In this document: piece after piece, positions 25,587 to 33,588 of the stretch
Numbering within the stretch: the first letter of the stretch is position 1
Layout: each line of letters begins with the position of its first letter
Source: Gemmatimonadota bacterium
GTDB taxonomy: Bacteria > Gemmatimonadota > Gemmatimonadetes > Longimicrobiales > Gaopeijiaceae
NCBI GenBank assembly: GCA_022823365.1
Contig: JAJDXG010000015.1
Span: 1-35,541 of the forward strand
Length of the DNA stretch: 35,541 nucleotides
Direction of reading: 5' to 3'
Position numbers and translations under genes: made by a program
Notes under the pieces: generated by a model
The model's database searches: none
The model's input: only the letters and a program-made list of their open reading frames with translations
What the model was told of the DNA's origin: nothing

Positions 25587-26747
25587 TCAGGGCAAGTCGA
25601 GCCAGGTACAGCCGCTTGTGTCGATCCGGTAGACCCGGACCCAGGTCATCAGGTCGTCCTCAGCCTCATTGAGGCGTCGGTCGAGGAGGAAAATGGTGTC
25701 TCGCGCCACAGTGTGAACGGGGCGCATTTCGTTCGAGTAGGGCACGGGGGCATCGACGCACGCAGTCGTGCGATCGGGGGCGATGATGCTCAGGTACACT
25801 TCCGATGTGATGTTCCCGGCAGGCAACTCTCCGTCCAGCGTGGAGTCGTGATGCAGCACGACCGTGCTGCCATCCGACATACGGTAGAGCCCATACATCG
25901 AAGAAGCCGCCTCAAACATCTCCGTCATCGAGCTGAAGGACTGCAGGTTATCGAATACCTCCTGGACGTTTGGCGGAACGCCTCGGCGCGTCGTGTTGGG
26001 GAGAAGGAGGGTGTCCAGAAGCGCGCCATCCAGTGTGGAGAGGTAGATCTCGTTCAGACCGCTCATGCCAGACAGCAACGTATCCGACCACGCCACGACA
26101 CTGCCAAACGACTGAAAAGCCGCGAACCTGCCGAGACCCTCCAACGATCGCCGATAGGGTGCGGGAAGGGGAACGACATAGGTGATCGCCGGTTCGGGGT
26201 AGCGCCAGACGGCCGCGATCGTCCCGTTCGCAGGGTCTCGGGTCGGAAACACTACTCCTTGATCCACCACCGATACACCGCCCATCCCCACCCGGCCGCT
26301 GTAGGACTGCGCTCCGAGGGAGGTGCCGTCATGCTTGGAGAAGAGCTGTAGCAGGTTACGGCGGCCTCCGGCGCCGACCACGATTGAATCGGCCAGAACG
26401 AAGGCGGCCGAGATGGCTCGAAACTCGCCCGGACCGTCCCCGGGACTCCCGTAGAACTGCCGCAGTTGCCCGTCCCGTGCGTACCTGAGGATCCGGTTCT
26501 CGAAGAAGTCCGAGATGAAGAAGGAGCCGTCAGCCGTGTCCACCACCAAACTGAAGGGGTTGCCAAGATAGAACCGATCATTCTCGTCGAGGAGAATGCT
26601 ATCGACGATGGTGACTGCGGGTCCGGCTGGGACACGGTCGCCCACAGCACCCGGATCGCTTCCACATCCGACGGCAACAAGTGCCGCGAATGCGGCGAAG
26701 CCGACGATGGGGCAAGCGGCCAGTCGGGGAATGCTCGGGGTCGTCAC
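25587..26747 (-). CDS. Beta-propeller (NHL-like) lipoprotein
   Basis: A 386-residue lipoprotein: hydrophobic N-terminus with VAVGCGSD (lipobox), then a six-bladed propeller. The blade that reads FSLVVDTADGSFFISDFFENRILRYARDGQ is the NHL/6-bladed signature; GSPGDGPGEF next to it is also typical. Later blades are less regular. No enzyme motif is visible. Likely sits in the outer membrane or periplasm and binds a partner. GTG at 26747 is preferred: GAGGAG lies nine bases upstream and the signal peptide then begins properly. Confidence 0.82.
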   Translation of the reverse strand: MTTPSIPRLAACPIVGFAAFAALVAVGCGSDPGAVGDRVPAGPAVTIVDSILLDENDRFYLGNPFSLVVDTADGSFFISDFFENRILRYARDGQLRQFYGSPGDGPGEFRAISAAFVLADSIVVGAGGRRNLLQLFSKHDGTSLGAQSYSGRVGMGGVSVVDQGVVFPTRDPANGTIAAVWRYPEPAITYVVPLPAPYRRSLEGLGRFAAFQSFGSVVAWSDTLLSGMSGLNEIYLSTLDGALLDTLLLPNTTRRGVPPNVQEVFDNLQSFSSMTEMFEAASSMYGLYRMSDGSTVVLHHDSTLDGELPAGNITSEVYLSIIAPDRTTACVDAPVPYSNEMRPVHTVARDTIFLLDRRLNEAEDDLMTWVRVYRIDTSGCTWLDLP

Positions 26748-26983
26748 GCCGGGGTTCTCCTCAAACAAGCGACATCGCAACAGGATGAATCCCAATTTAA
26801 CGGTTGCCTTCGTCGGAGCGCGCGCACCGCCCCGCACAGGCGTGAACGCCCGCACTCTTCCGGCCGTCTGGTCTGGAAGGATGCCGCTCCCTGAGCTGCA
26901 ACCCTTACGTTACGTTACGGTTTGTGGCTCCGGGGTGAGCCGCGTCAGACCCGTAGCATCCCCGCTCGGCCAGGCAAAGCGGC

Positions 26984-29900
26984 ATGAAACGTCCGAGATC
27001 ACGCGTCTGGGTACTGGGCTTCTGCAGCGCCGTGCTGGCCGTCTGCTCGGACGACCCGGCGCCGACCGCTCCGACCCCACCGCCGCCACCGCTTCCGCCC
27101 GAGCACCCCGCTGCGGCCGACCGGGCCGCGCTCATCGCCTTCTACAACGCGACGGGCGGGGCGACGCACTGGCGTGAGGCGAAGAGCTGGAACACCTCCG
27201 AGAGCATCGACAAATGGCAGGGGGTCCTGACCAACCTGGCCGGCTTCGTGACCGAGCTGTCGCTTCCCGGCAACAATCTCTCGGGAACGCTCCCGCCCGA
27301 ACTCGGGAATCTGACACATCTGAGATGGCTGGTTCTGAACGGGAATGAGCTGACGGGGGCGATTCCGGCAGAGCTCGGGAATCTGGCACAGCTGAGAGGG
27401 CTGGTTCTCGACAACAACGAACTGACGGGTCCGATCCCGCCGGCGTTGGGGGAACTGGGCCAGCTGACCGTCCTCGATCTCACCGGCAACAACCTTAACG
27501 GGACGATCCCGGCTCAACTCGGGGCACTGTCGCGCCTCGACTCCCTGCAGCTCGGCAACAACGACCTGTCCGGCCCGATTCCGCCCGAGTTGGGTGACCT
27601 GGGGTCTCTGCGGAGGCTTCGCCTGTCGTTCAATCGGCTGTCGGGTGGCGTGCCGCCCGAACTCGGCAAGCTGACGGATCTCGCGTACCTGAGCGTCAGC
27701 AACAACGACCTGTCCGGTTCGATTCCGTCGGAACTGGCGAATCTGAGTGCGATTCGCTTCCTGTCGGTTTCGCGCAACAACCTGACGGGCGCGATTCCGC
27801 CCGCGTGGGGCGACCTGACCACCCTGGAGCAACTGTATCTCTACGACAACGAACTCACCGGTGAAATCCCGGTCTCGCTGGAGAACCTGTCGGAACTGGA
27901 GCTGCTCTGGATCCACGAGAACGGGCTTTTCGGTCCCTTGCCCGAGGGATTCAGCCACCTCACGGCGCTTCAGGAACTGCGGGCTGCGGACACCAGGCTC
28001 AGCGGCGGGCTGCCCCACGATCTCGGCCAACTGGAGGCCTTGACCCGGATCGAACTCGATGGGAACCACGACCTTGCCGGCTTGCTTCCGCGGAGCATGC
28101 TGGACCTGAGGTTCCTGGAGGAGTTGTCGTACGGAGCGACCGGCCTGTGCGCTCAAGTCGACGACGAGTTCCAGAAGTGGCTGCGAAGGATTCCCGATGG
28201 CGACAGGGCGGATTGCGATGTCGGGCAGGTTGAGCGACTTGCCCTCAAGGACTTGCATGACCTGACGGACGGCCCATGCTGGGTGAATCGCACGCTATGG
28301 GGAACGGACGCTTCCCTCGGAGACTGGCACGGCGTGGCCACTGAAGACGGACGCGTCGTGGAAGTGGCTCTGCCCGCCAACGGCTTGTCGGGCCCGCTGC
28401 CCGCGGAGATCGCCAACCTCCTGAAGCTCACGGTGCTGGACCTGACCGCGAACGAATTGTCCGGTGCGCTTCCGGGGACCGTCGCCGGACTGGAGGAGCT
28501 TGCCGAGTTGCGCGTGAGCCGGAACGCGGGGCTGGAGGGTGTGCTTCCCTTTGCTCTCCGGCGCCTGGAACGGATCCGGGTGCTGCACTACGACGACACC
28601 GGCCTGTGCGCGTCTCCATCGGCGGGCTTTCAGGCATGGTACACCGCGATCGCGGAGACCGCGGGCGCCATCTGCGCCAACGCGGAAGAAGTCACGGTCT
28701 CCATGCCGATGGTCTACCTGACCCAGTCGGTCCAGACCCCGTCCCGGAGCGTACGCCTGGTGGCCAACCGGCCAGCACTCTTGAGGGCGTTCGTCACGGC
28801 CGGACAACCGGGCGGGTTCTTCGAGCCCGAGGTCGTTGCGGTGTTCACCGGGCCGGACGGAGACGACGTTCACCGCGTGACGATGATCCGCCATGCCAGC
28901 GAGATCCCGGTGGAAGTGGACGAGGGCGACCTGGAGCTGTCGTACAACGCAGTGATTCCGGGCGAGATCATCGTCCCGGGGGGTCGAGATGGTCGTCGAG
29001 GTGGACCCCGAGGGAGCTGTGCCCATTACCGCCGAAAGCGAACCCCGTTTCCCGCACGAGGGCTCCGACTCGCTGAACGTGGTGCCGGTGTCCGCAATGC
29101 AGCTGACGCTGGTTCCGGTCATCACAACTGCGGAGCCCGACACGTCGGTTGTGAGCTGGGTACGGGACGTCTCCGCCGACAGCCCCCAATTGGGACTGCT
29201 CAAGCACGCGTTCCCGTTTGCCGAGTTCAGAGTCCGTCCTCGCGAGCCCTACTACACGTCGCAGAATCTCGCCACCAACGTCGGGCGCTCTGCGCTTTTC
29301 GGAGAACTCGAAGCGGTGCGGGCAACGGAAGGCGACACGGGCTACTACTACGGCGTCGTCGCCAACATGGGAGGGGGCATCGCAGGTCTGGGGCAGTTGC
29401 CCGGCCGGGTGAGCATCGGCATCAGGAGGCGGACCACGCTGGCGCACGAAGTTGGACACAACCTCTCTCTCAGGCATGCGCCATGCGGAGGTGCCGGCGG
29501 CGTCGATCCGGACTTTCCCTACCCGGACGGAAGCATCGGCGTATGGGGATACGACTTCCGGAATGGCTCGATGGTGCCACCCGACCGCAGCAAGGACATC
29601 ATGACCTACTGCCGGACGTTGCCATGGCTGAGCGACTACTATTTCGAGGAAGTGATCGACCATCGGGCGGAGTTGGCGGATAGCGCCGCGGGCGCCTTGG
29701 CGGCTGCGTCGAATCGGCCTGCCGACATGCTGGTGCTTGGGGGCGGAATGGCTGATGGCGAGTTGTGGCTCGAGCCGGTGTTCTCGATCCGCTCGGCGGC
29801 AAGGCTCTCCCGGGCGCGTGGTCCCTACCGCATTCAGGGAACCGACCAGGGAGGCCGGACGCTGTTCTCACTGGACTTCACGCCCATGTCGGACGGCCAC

Positions 29901-30170
29901 GGCGGCAAGCACTTCTTCTTCGCGGTGCCGATCGAACCCGATTGGGAGAACGCGCTCGAACGCATTACGCTGACGGGGCCGGAAGGCGAGGCCTACCTGG
30001 ACCAGGACGACGGCCGACCGACCACGGTAGTTACGGAGCGCGGGACTGGACGCATCCGGGCGATTCTGCGGGACTGGGAAGGGGCGTTGCCAGACGTCCT
30101 CGGTGACGCGGCCGACCTCCAAGTGAACATGACGCGCGGGCCCGGAGAGGCAGTGCGGCTGCGGAGGTGA
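26984..30170 (+). CDS. LRR lipoprotein with C-terminal metallopeptidase, frame broken at a G run
   Basis: In the first frame a lipoprotein start (LAVC lipobox, Pro-rich linker) leads to about eleven plant-type LRR units (LxLxxNxLxGxIPxxLGxL, residues about 86-370). A second short LRR block follows (about 465-535), then a strand-rich module around VYLTQSVQTPS. This frame loses sense at six G (28978..28983). With five G it would join VPGVEMVVEVDPEG and continue to 30170 as one protein of about 1060 residues with a zinc peptidase domain. Uncorrected, the first frame runs on to a stop at 29683 in arginine-rich sequence. Either an assembly error, a real mutation, or slippage. The gene likely makes a cell-surface adhesin-protease. 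No strong Shine-Dalgarno site is seen. Confidence 0.8.
28989..30170 (+). CDS. Metallopeptidase half of the LRR lipoprotein, second frame
   Basis: Residues encoded after the G run, up to 393 from the ATG at 28989. The zinc site H-E-V-G-H (codons 29445..29459) extends to HEVGHNLSLRH, giving three histidines and the glycine of the metzincin consensus. KDIMTYCR downstream is a Met-turn. An APCGG loop follows the third His. A C-terminal strand-rich region (about 250-393) probably packs against the catalytic part. No ribosome-binding site or signal peptide stands before 28989, so this is unlikely to be an independent gene; it is the second half of 26984..30170. Confidence 0.75.
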   Translation: MVVEVDPEGAVPITAESEPRFPHEGSDSLNVVPVSAMQLTLVPVITTAEPDTSVVSWVRDVSADSPQLGLLKHAFPFAEFRVRPREPYYTSQNLATNVGRSALFGELEAVRATEGDTGYYYGVVANMGGGIAGLGQLPGRVSIGIRRRTTLAHEVGHNLSLRHAPCGGAGGVDPDFPYPDGSIGVWGYDFRNGSMVPPDRSKDIMTYCRTLPWLSDYYFEEVIDHRAELADSAAGALAAASNRPADMLVLGGGMADGELWLEPVFSIRSAARLSRARGPYRIQGTDQGGRTLFSLDFTPMSDGHGGKHFFFAVPIEPDWENALERITLTGPEGEAYLDQDDGRPTTVVTERGTGRIRAILRDWEGALPDVLGDAADLQVNMTRGPGEAVRLRR

Positions 30171-30208
30171 CGGGAGGGGCGGCGGCCGGCCCGGTGCCCC
30201 TGCCCGTC
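30169..30208. terminator. Strong hairpin between convergent genes
   Basis: GACGGGAGGGGC (30169..30180) pairs with GCCCCTGCCCGTC (30196..30208) with one bulged base and a 15-base loop. It covers the 42-bp gap between the stop of the LRR/metallopeptidase gene (30170) and the stop of the DUF1854 gene (30213). It probably ends transcription in both directions, although no long T run follows. Confidence 0.65.
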
Positions 30209-30212
30209 ATTC

Positions 30213-30674
30213 CTACTCCACGTACGCCCACAGCCATTCACGGCTCTCGCGGTCCAGCGCGCGGGTGTCGCGCACATGGTAGAGGTCGCCCGAGACGTCC
30301 CGGATCAGGAAGCTCCAGTCCGACAGCTGGCGGGGCCAGTCGTCGCGCCTGGTCTGAAAGGATCTCGGGCCCTGGCGCGTCTCGACCCGCCAGGACCGGA
30401 TCTCCACCTCGTCCTGCACCGCGTGAATGCGGGTCACCTCCAGCACGAATCCGGCCGCCGCGAGCGCGGCTTCCAGGGCCGCGCGCGACCTCGCGTCGAG
30501 TACGCCGGGGTCGCGCACCAGGGCGACCTCGTCCTCCTCGGCATCCCGCAGCGAGACGAACCGCCCCGGTTCCGACCATGGAAAGCACCGGTGCACCTTC
30601 ACCCGGACCTCGCGGTCTGGGGTCCGCGCCCATAGCTGTCCGTCGATTTGCCGCTCCAACCGCAGGCTTCGCAT
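30213..30674 (-). CDS. DUF1854 family protein, partner of ABC exporter
   Basis: A 153-residue cytosolic protein of the DUF1854 family. Beta-rich first half (LERQIDGQLWARTPDREV, VKVHRCFPWSEPGRFVSLRD), and a C-terminal part with LIRDVSGDLYHVRD typical of the family. It follows the ABC transporter by three bases and its GGGAGG site overlaps the end of that gene. In other bacteria DUF1854 genes sit next to ABC exporters tied to cyanophycin metabolism; no cyanophycin gene is in this window, so that link is only a hint. Confidence 0.82.
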   Translation of the reverse strand: MRSLRLERQIDGQLWARTPDREVRVKVHRCFPWSEPGRFVSLRDAEEDEVALVRDPGVLDARSRAALEAALAAAGFVLEVTRIHAVQDEVEIRSWRVETRQGPRSFQTRRDDWPRQLSDWSFLIRDVSGDLYHVRDTRALDRESREWLWAYVE

Positions 30675-30677
30675 GTC

Positions 30678-33023
30678 TCAATCCTCCCTTTGCCGCGGAC
30701 GCTGCAGCTCGAGCTGCATCTCGTGCAGACGGCGATAGATGCCGTCCGGGTTCGCCAGCAGTTCCTCGTGCGTGCCGGCTTCCGCCAGCCTGCCATCCTT
30801 CATCACGAAGAGACGCGACGCCCGGTGCAGTGTGGACAACCGGTGCGCGATCGCGAACACCGTGCGTCCGGCCACCAGCCGGTCCAGCGCCTCCTGAATC
30901 TTCCGCTCCGTCTCCGTGTCCACCGCGCTCGTGGCCTCGTCGAGGATGAGGATGCGCGGATCGTGCAGGATCGCCCGCGCGATCGACACCCGCTGCCTCT
31001 CTCCGCCGGAAAGCGTCTGTCCGCGTTCGCCCACCACGGTGTCGTAGCCGTGCGGCAGGCGGCAGATGAAGTCGTGCGCGTTGGCGGCCTTGCCCGCTTC
31101 GATCACCCGTTCCAGATCCGCCTCGGGATGTCCGTAGCGGATGTTCTCGACGACGGTGCCGTGGAACAGGTACGGGTCCTGGAGCACCATGCCCATCTGG
31201 CGGCGATAGTGCCCGATCTCGAGCGACCTGATGTCGACGCCGTCGATGCGAATGGTCCCGCCCGTGGTGTCGTGGAAGCGCGCGATGAGGTTGACGACCG
31301 TCGTCTTTCCGCCTCCCGACGGCCCCACCAACCCGATCATCTCACCGGGGCGTACGTCGAAGCTCACTCCCCGCAGGACTTGCCGCACGCCGTCGTATCC
31401 GAAGGTCACCGAATCGAAGGACACGCGGCCCGCCAGGGGATCCAGGCGCACCGGCTGCGGCTGCTCCACGATCTCTGGCTCGGTGTCGAGCACCTCGAAG
31501 ACCCGATGCGCCGAGCTTGTCGCCCGGTTCATGGTGCGCGCCATCTGGCCGATGATCTCCACCGGCCCGATGAACATGGTCGTGTAGAGCAGGAACGAGA
31601 CGAAGGTGCCCGCGGACAGGCCGGGCTCCGCACCGGGTCCCTCGAGCAGCCGCGGCAGCGCGAACGCCCACACCGCCACGGTGGTCCCGTGCACCGCGAG
31701 CATCAGCCCCGGCCAGAAGGTCGTCCACATGCGGTGGATGCGGTTGTACTCCTCCGTCACGCTCGCATTGCGCCGGTGGAAGCGCCGCGTCTCGCGCGCC
31801 TCCTGGTTGAAGGTCTTCACCACGCGCATGCCGGGGATCGTGTCGGAGAGGATGTCGGTCACGCCGGACCACTTGCGCCAGGCGCGCATGAAGAGGCGCT
31901 GGATGCGTTCGCCATGCAGGTAGATGGCCCAGCAGAAGACCGGGACCGGCGCCGTCATCACCAGCCCGAGCTTCCAGTCCAGGGTCAGCAGCACGATGCC
32001 GAGACCTGCCAGCATGACCAGCGACAGCGACACGTCCACCACGCCGAAGGCCAGGAATTCCCACAGCCGGTCGGTGTCCGAACTCACGCGCGTGATGATG
32101 CTTCCGGTCTTCTTGCGCATGTAGAAGGACATGGAGAGCCGCTGGAGGTGCTCGTACAGCTCGGTGCGCAGGTCGCGCGCCACCCACTCGCCCAGCACCG
32201 AGAGCATGCGCAGCCGCACGAGGGCGCCCGCCTGACGCACGACGTAGACCAGCGCCATCGCTCCCACCGCGACCCAGGCCGCCAGCGCGCCCCGGGAGAG
32301 GTCCAGCGTACCGTCCTGCACCGGCCGGATGACATCGTCCAGCAGGTATCCCGCGAGGTAGGGCGGGATCAGGCTCACCAGGGTGATCAGTCCGGCCGCC
32401 GCCAAGCCGATGGTCACCTCCCTGCGGTACGGCCGCAGGTAGCCGAGCAACCTCCAGATCACGGCTACGCGGGAGCCCGCGACCATGGCCTGGGCCTCGC
32501 GGATCGGCGCCGCCACGCTCTCGGCGTAGGTCTCGTCCGGCGCCGCCGACTCGATGCGTCTGCCGCGCAACTGTTCCTCGACGACGAAGCGAAGGTTCTC
32601 CATCGCGCGCCGCTGCCTGTGCGTGTAGCGCACCGTGGCCAACGGCGGCTCGTCCGGCTCGGCCAGGAAGGACAACACGGTGCCGGAGAGGCCCGGCGAT
32701 TCGCTGACCGCCCTGACCGAGGTGCGGGGAACGCTGCGAACCTCCCACGCTCCGGATGCATTCTCGTCGCCAGGGTCGTGACCTCCGGCCCGCCGCCGCG
32801 CGACCGCCAGGTGTTCCGGCCCCAGGGCGACCCAGGTCTCGGACAGGCGAAGCCTGGCGTCCAGGTCGGCCAGCGCGTAGAGCTGCACCGGCGCGCCGCT
32901 CCACGCCGCCTCGATGGCGGCCCGGGCCCCGGCGGGCATTCTCCCCGGCTGGTTGGTGTATCGGGCGACGATCTCGCGGTCCATCCTCCCGCCGCGCCTC
33001 TTCATCTCCTCGCTCTGTCGCAT
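30678..33023 (-). CDS. ABC exporter, fused permease and ATPase
   Basis: A 781-residue half-transporter. About 190 residues come before the first membrane helix: a cytosolic domain with strands and helices seen in the DUF1854-linked group (VRYTHRQRRAMENLRFVVEE). Six membrane helices follow (about 195-480). The nucleotide-binding domain has Walker A GPSGGGKT at about 566-573, signature LSGGERQR near 669, and Walker B ILILDEATSAVD near 690. It would work as a homodimer, exporting an unknown substrate. The ATG at 33023 has GGAG about 10 bases upstream; a later ATG at codon 7 or 14 is possible. Confidence 0.9.
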   Translation of the reverse strand: MRQSEEMKRRGGRMDREIVARYTNQPGRMPAGARAAIEAAWSGAPVQLYALADLDARLRLSETWVALGPEHLAVARRRAGGHDPGDENASGAWEVRSVPRTSVRAVSESPGLSGTVLSFLAEPDEPPLATVRYTHRQRRAMENLRFVVEEQLRGRRIESAAPDETYAESVAAPIREAQAMVAGSRVAVIWRLLGYLRPYRREVTIGLAAAGLITLVSLIPPYLAGYLLDDVIRPVQDGTLDLSRGALAAWVAVGAMALVYVVRQAGALVRLRMLSVLGEWVARDLRTELYEHLQRLSMSFYMRKKTGSIITRVSSDTDRLWEFLAFGVVDVSLSLVMLAGLGIVLLTLDWKLGLVMTAPVPVFCWAIYLHGERIQRLFMRAWRKWSGVTDILSDTIPGMRVVKTFNQEARETRRFHRRNASVTEEYNRIHRMWTTFWPGLMLAVHGTTVAVWAFALPRLLEGPGAEPGLSAGTFVSFLLYTTMFIGPVEIIGQMARTMNRATSSAHRVFEVLDTEPEIVEQPQPVRLDPLAGRVSFDSVTFGYDGVRQVLRGVSFDVRPGEMIGLVGPSGGGKTTVVNLIARFHDTTGGTIRIDGVDIRSLEIGHYRRQMGMVLQDPYLFHGTVVENIRYGHPEADLERVIEAGKAANAHDFICRLPHGYDTVVGERGQTLSGGERQRVSIARAILHDPRILILDEATSAVDTETERKIQEALDRLVAGRTVFAIAHRLSTLHRASRLFVMKDGRLAEAGTHEELLANPDGIYRRLHEMQLELQRPRQRED

Positions 33024-33047
33024 GCTCTCTCACTCCGCAAAAGAAAA

Positions 33048-33088
33048 CGGCCCATCGAGTCCGCCGTGGAAGCGGACCCGATGGGCCG
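33048..33088 (-). terminator. Long hairpin upstream of the ABC exporter gene
   Basis: CGGCCCATCGAGTCCGC pairs with GCGGACCCGATGGGCCG (one mismatch, 7-base loop). On the minus strand the stem is followed by TTTTCTTTT, a textbook intrinsic terminator; the flanking AAAA/TTTT makes it nearly bidirectional. It would stop a minus transcript coming from beyond 33117, just before the exporter gene, or act as an attenuator in that gene's leader. Confidence 0.75.
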
Positions 33089-33116
33089 GACTTTTCTGTG
33101 AAAGCCCCTGGCTCTG

Positions 33117-33260
33117 TTAGGGTTCGGCCTCCCTGGGCGAGGTGCCCCCGGCGACGCGCGCGACCGCGCGCCCGGTGGGCACGACGATCCGGAATCGCAC
33201 CGGTGCGGGACGCACTCGCGCCCTCCGGGCCCGGATCGGATGGAACTGAAGGATTCTCAT
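33117..33260 (-). CDS. Possible short Arg/Pro-rich ORF ahead of the terminator
   Basis: A 47-residue frame (MRILQFHPIRARRARV... ending SPREAEP) stops 29 bp before the strong minus-strand terminator, which otherwise has no gene to serve. It has a regular strand pattern (FRIVVPTGRAVARVAGG) but no Shine-Dalgarno site. It may be a small basic protein, or the region may encode a short untranslated RNA. Confidence 0.3.
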   Translation of the reverse strand: MRILQFHPIRARRARVRPAPVRFRIVVPTGRAVARVAGGTSPREAEP

Positions 33261-33588
33261 AAGCGAGTCGGTGATATAGGGGAATCGTGCAGTCGCCCCT
33301 CTACGCACGGCCGATGCGTCGAGTTTCAGGTTTCCTTCGCGGACTTGCGCCCCGCCCGGCGAGTGGAGTCCGGGCCTGCAACGCCCCCGGCCGCCCTTGC
33401 AGCCTGTTTGGCGATTACGGTATTCTCGTGCTCCCAAGCCGATGACTCGCTGTCTGATTGCGGTATTGATCCGACCGTGACAAACTCGGTGCGCTTGCGC
33501 GCGGAAGAAGGCCCGAAACCATGAAGCCACGCAGAACAGCTCACATGCAATCGAGGCCTTCGGATCCCACGGCGGGACGGAGCACACG
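33261..33588. other. Spacer upstream of the GPP34-P450 gene
   Basis: I see no convincing coding frame here: frames on both strands are short and arginine/serine-rich. It contains the likely promoter for the plus-strand GPP34-P450 gene and for the small minus-strand unit, but no clear -35/-10 pair stands out. Confidence 0.4.

Noticed and set aside
27240..28100. Regular DNA repeats of about 72 bp
   Set aside because: These are the codons of 24-residue leucine-rich repeats in the lipoprotein, not a CRISPR or satellite array.
28989..29683. Continuation of the first LRR frame past the G run to a stop at 29683
   Set aside because: After the G run this frame becomes Arg-rich and motif-free, while another frame holds the peptidase motif; the tail is out of frame.
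30648..33101. Very long open frame opposite the ABC exporter
   Set aside because: It is rich in His/Arg/Pro, has no domain pattern, and lies entirely antisense to a protein with all ABC motifs. High GC produces such frames.
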